From positions 1-5,720 of the forward strand of contig JAUWCK010000082.1 of the NCBI GenBank assembly GCA_030609345.1: a DNA stretch of 5,720 nt. Reading direction: 5' to 3'. The DNA comes from Methanosarcinales archaeon. Its GTDB lineage: Archaea; Halobacteriota; Methanosarcinia; Methanosarcinales; Methanogasteraceae. The position numbers and the translations under genes are program-made. This document shows, one piece after another, positions 4,569 through 5,720 of the stretch (the stretch's first letter is position 1; each line of letters starts with the position of its first letter). The notes under the pieces are model-generated. The model was given only the letters and a program-made list of their open reading frames with translations. It made no database searches and had not been told where the DNA came from.

Positions 4569-5406
4569 ACGCTGGTTTGTCGTAGAGTTTGGTCTTCGTC
4601 AGCAGTTCGCCCATCTTCGCGTGTGGCTGGCGGAATAGCGTGTCGTTCGATTTCTCGATCTCACGCGCTTCCCTTGCAAGAACCGCAGCAGCACCCATCA
4701 TCTCATGACCGGCAGCAGCAGTCAGCGCTATCTTCTCGACTTCCTTTAACATGAAGCAAGCAGGGAAGTTAATCGCTGCAACCGTGTTTGCCATGTGAAG
4801 CGCTGCAAGGGCTTTCGCCTTCGCATACGGGTTCTCGAAGCATCCACGCTCAACGCACTTATCAGGTGTTGCAAGAATGTATGGCAGTTCAAGGTCCTTT
4901 CCGGATTTGCCGGAAGCAACCTGATCGATCACCTTGTCAATCTCCTCCTGGATGAGGCGCACAGGTCCACATGAGGACAGAACCTTCATCGCATCCGAGT
5001 TAAACGACGCCATCTCGGTCGGGTCAAGGAATTCTCTCTTCGCACCGATCAGCGGGTCGACCTTCAAGATGATCGATCCGAAACCAGCGTCCTTCAACGC
5101 CTGACGCGCATCCTTCTTGTCAGGTCCGTCAGAGACGATGATCGTCGGGGTGTTCTTGTATATCTCCCTCGCTGCAGTCGGTCCGGGCGCGCCCGCGTTC
5201 GGGCTGATCATGACCACAAAGTCAGGATCCCAGTGTTCGATCAGAGCTTTAGTGTCTGCTGCTTCGTCCGCGCCCATCTTTGCACCGGTACCAAGCGTCC
5301 GCACAGCGATCCCCTGTCTTGCTGCAATCTCATCAAGAATCAGGTCAATAACCTGGGACATGCCAAGATTCCCAAGTTTCACAAATCCAATCTTTACATC
5401 ACTCAT
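4567..5406 (-). CDS. mtd: F420-dependent methylenetetrahydromethanopterin dehydrogenase
   Basis: The 279-aa product is a full-length Mtd (the family runs at about 275-285). Marks seen in order are VKIGFVKLGNLG (4-15), the N-terminal strand-turn of the family; GTGAKM (39-44); SPNAGAPGPTAARE (68-81); SDGPDKKDA, a highly conserved segment; then DPLIGAKREFLDPTEM, LPYILATPDKC, and a helical C-terminus with NPYAKAKALAALHMANTVAAINFPA read in pieces. Mtd reversibly oxidises methylene-H4MPT to methenyl-H4MPT with coenzyme F420, in the cytoplasm. This is one step of methanogenesis from CO2, and in reverse of methyl or methane oxidation. It starts at ATG 5406 with GGTGAT 6 nt upstream. It is monocistronic here: a terminator sits on its stop codon and a divergent gene lies upstream. 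No other C1-pathway gene is adjacent in this window. Confidence 0.97.
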   Translation of the reverse strand: MSDVKIGFVKLGNLGMSQVIDLILDEIAARQGIAVRTLGTGAKMGADEAADTKALIEHWDPDFVVMISPNAGAPGPTAAREIYKNTPTIIVSDGPDKKDARQALKDAGFGSIILKVDPLIGAKREFLDPTEMASFNSDAMKVLSSCGPVRLIQEEIDKVIDQVASGKSGKDLELPYILATPDKCVERGCFENPYAKAKALAALHMANTVAAINFPACFMLKEVEKIALTAAAGHEMMGAAAVLAREAREIEKSNDTLFRQPHAKMGELLTKTKLYDKPA

Positions 5407-5411
5407 GGTGA

Positions 5412-5417
5412 ATCACC
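5412..5417 (-). promoter_or_regulatory. Shine-Dalgarno site of mtd
   Basis: On the minus strand GGTGAT is followed by TCACC and the ATG at 5406, an exact anti-SD match at normal spacing. It fixes the start. GGTGATTCACC is itself an 11-nt palindrome, so the SD could pair with the bases just before the ATG. Confidence 0.7.
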
Positions 5418-5459
5418 GCGTTTCGTATCAGGGTTATGGGACATAAGGTTATTGATCAT

Positions 5460-5535
5460 GGGGCTGCCGACCCGGACAAGTGGTGTTGGCAGCATACCCA
5501 AAACCAGCCCCGGGCACCCAAAGACTCGGGCACCC
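5460..5535. repeat. Inverted and direct repeats in the mtd / BatA-like divergent promoter region
   Basis: GGGGCTG (5460-5466) is the exact reverse complement of CAGCCCC (5505-5511). The overlapping GCTGCC (5463-5468) matches GGCAGC (5488-5493), giving two mutually exclusive stems. CGGGCACCC then occurs twice as a direct repeat (5511-5519 and 5527-5535, 16-bp period). This G/C-rich block sits between divergent genes and could hold regulator sites or an mtd leader structure; function is inference. Confidence 0.45.
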
Positions 5536-5540
5536 GCACC

Positions 5541-5557
5541 GAAACGATGTTTTTATC
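5541..5557 (+). promoter_or_regulatory. Candidate BRE/TATA of the BatA-like gene
   Basis: GAAACGATGTTTTTATC combines a BRE-like GAAAC with a T-rich TATA-like TTTTTATC. Initiation about 25 nt downstream would fall near 5578, giving a leader of about 28 nt before the ATG at 5606. The TATA match is partial. Confidence 0.35.
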
Positions 5558-5605
5558 TACACTCGGCACGTAAGCAAACCTACATGATTGAGGCGGTGTA
5601 ACCAA

Positions 5606-5720
5606 ATGCTCTTTGCAAATCTCCAACTGGCAATCTGGGCGTTTTTCCTAAGCGTTATTCCGCTGATCATCGTATATCTGCTGAAACCGAAGGCGAAGGA
5701 TGTCTTGATTCCGTCGGTCA
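5606..5720 (+). CDS. BatA-like membrane protein, N-terminal fragment (runs off window)
   Basis: ATG 5606 opens a frame that stays open to the edge (38 codons). The peptide begins MLFANLQLAIWAFFLSVIP and continues LIIVYLLKPKAKDVLIPSV. A short polar start, a hydrophobic helix, the helix-breaking Pro followed by L-I-x-x-x-L-L, a basic K-P-K stretch and then IPSV is the layout of the BatA N-terminal membrane domain (the double-transmembrane region found before VWA domains in Bat/aerotolerance-type and related proteins). A G-rich GGCGGTG at 5592-5598 precedes the ATG as a possible SD. A VWA domain and neighbouring MoxR/DUF58 genes would be expected downstream but are out of view. Divergent from mtd. 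The identification rests on only 38 residues. Confidence 0.6.
   Translation, partial: MLFANLQLAIWAFFLSVIPLIIVYLLKPKAKDVLIPSV

Noticed and set aside
5584..5601. Five-codon frame ATG...TAA just before the BatA-like start
   Set aside because: It is too short to support as a gene and overlaps the likely SD; it is recorded only as a possible leader peptide without evidence.
5233..5601. Plus-strand frame of 122 codons antisense to the mtd start
   Set aside because: It is antisense to conserved mtd sequence and ends in promoter sequence, with no SD or domain pattern.

Overview
The window looks like a piece of a euryarchaeal, methane-metabolising genome, most likely class Methanomicrobia in the broad sense (a methanogen or an ANME/Syntropharchaeum-type relative). 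The basis is a complete mtd gene (F420-dependent methylene-tetrahydromethanopterin dehydrogenase), an archaeal TruA, an Agl23/TIGR03663-type membrane glycosyltransferase, GGTGAT Shine-Dalgarno sites, archaeal TATA-like elements, a dockerin-like peptide tail and a group II intron of the compact kind common in such genomes. Placement below class level is inference.

Layout. Positions 1-717 (minus) hold the N-terminal 239 codons of a secreted lipoprotein with two tandem Ig-like domains, probably read from a leaderless mRNA. A divergent promoter region (718-951) separates it from a plus-strand pair: a 45-aa small ORF (952-1089) with a signal or membrane segment and a dockerin-like tail, whose stop overlaps the TTG start of a GT-C membrane glycosyltransferase (1086-2549). 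That gene converges on truA (2534-3343, minus) with a 16-bp overlap of coding ends.

Positions 3344-4566 form a 1.2-kb stretch without protein genes. It holds a plus-strand TATA-like element (about 3578-3586), a 90-nt imperfect palindrome (3612-3704), an ORF-less group II intron (3705-4327) with recognisable EBS/IBS pairings, domain V and a fully canonical domain VI, then a second palindrome that begins at the first base of the 3' exon (4328-4376), about 155 nt with nothing recognised, and the mtd terminator. Mtd (4567-5406, minus) is monocistronic as far as visible. A second divergent promoter region (5407-5605) with inverted and direct repeats separates it from the start of a BatA-like membrane protein (5606 to edge, plus).

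The protein genes are not one pathway. Mtd is central C1 metabolism, TruA is tRNA modification, and the lipoprotein, small ORF and glycosyltransferase all point to the cell surface. The most noteworthy material is the intron wedged between two palindromes, with an atypical domain V, and the small ORF coupled to the glycosyltransferase.
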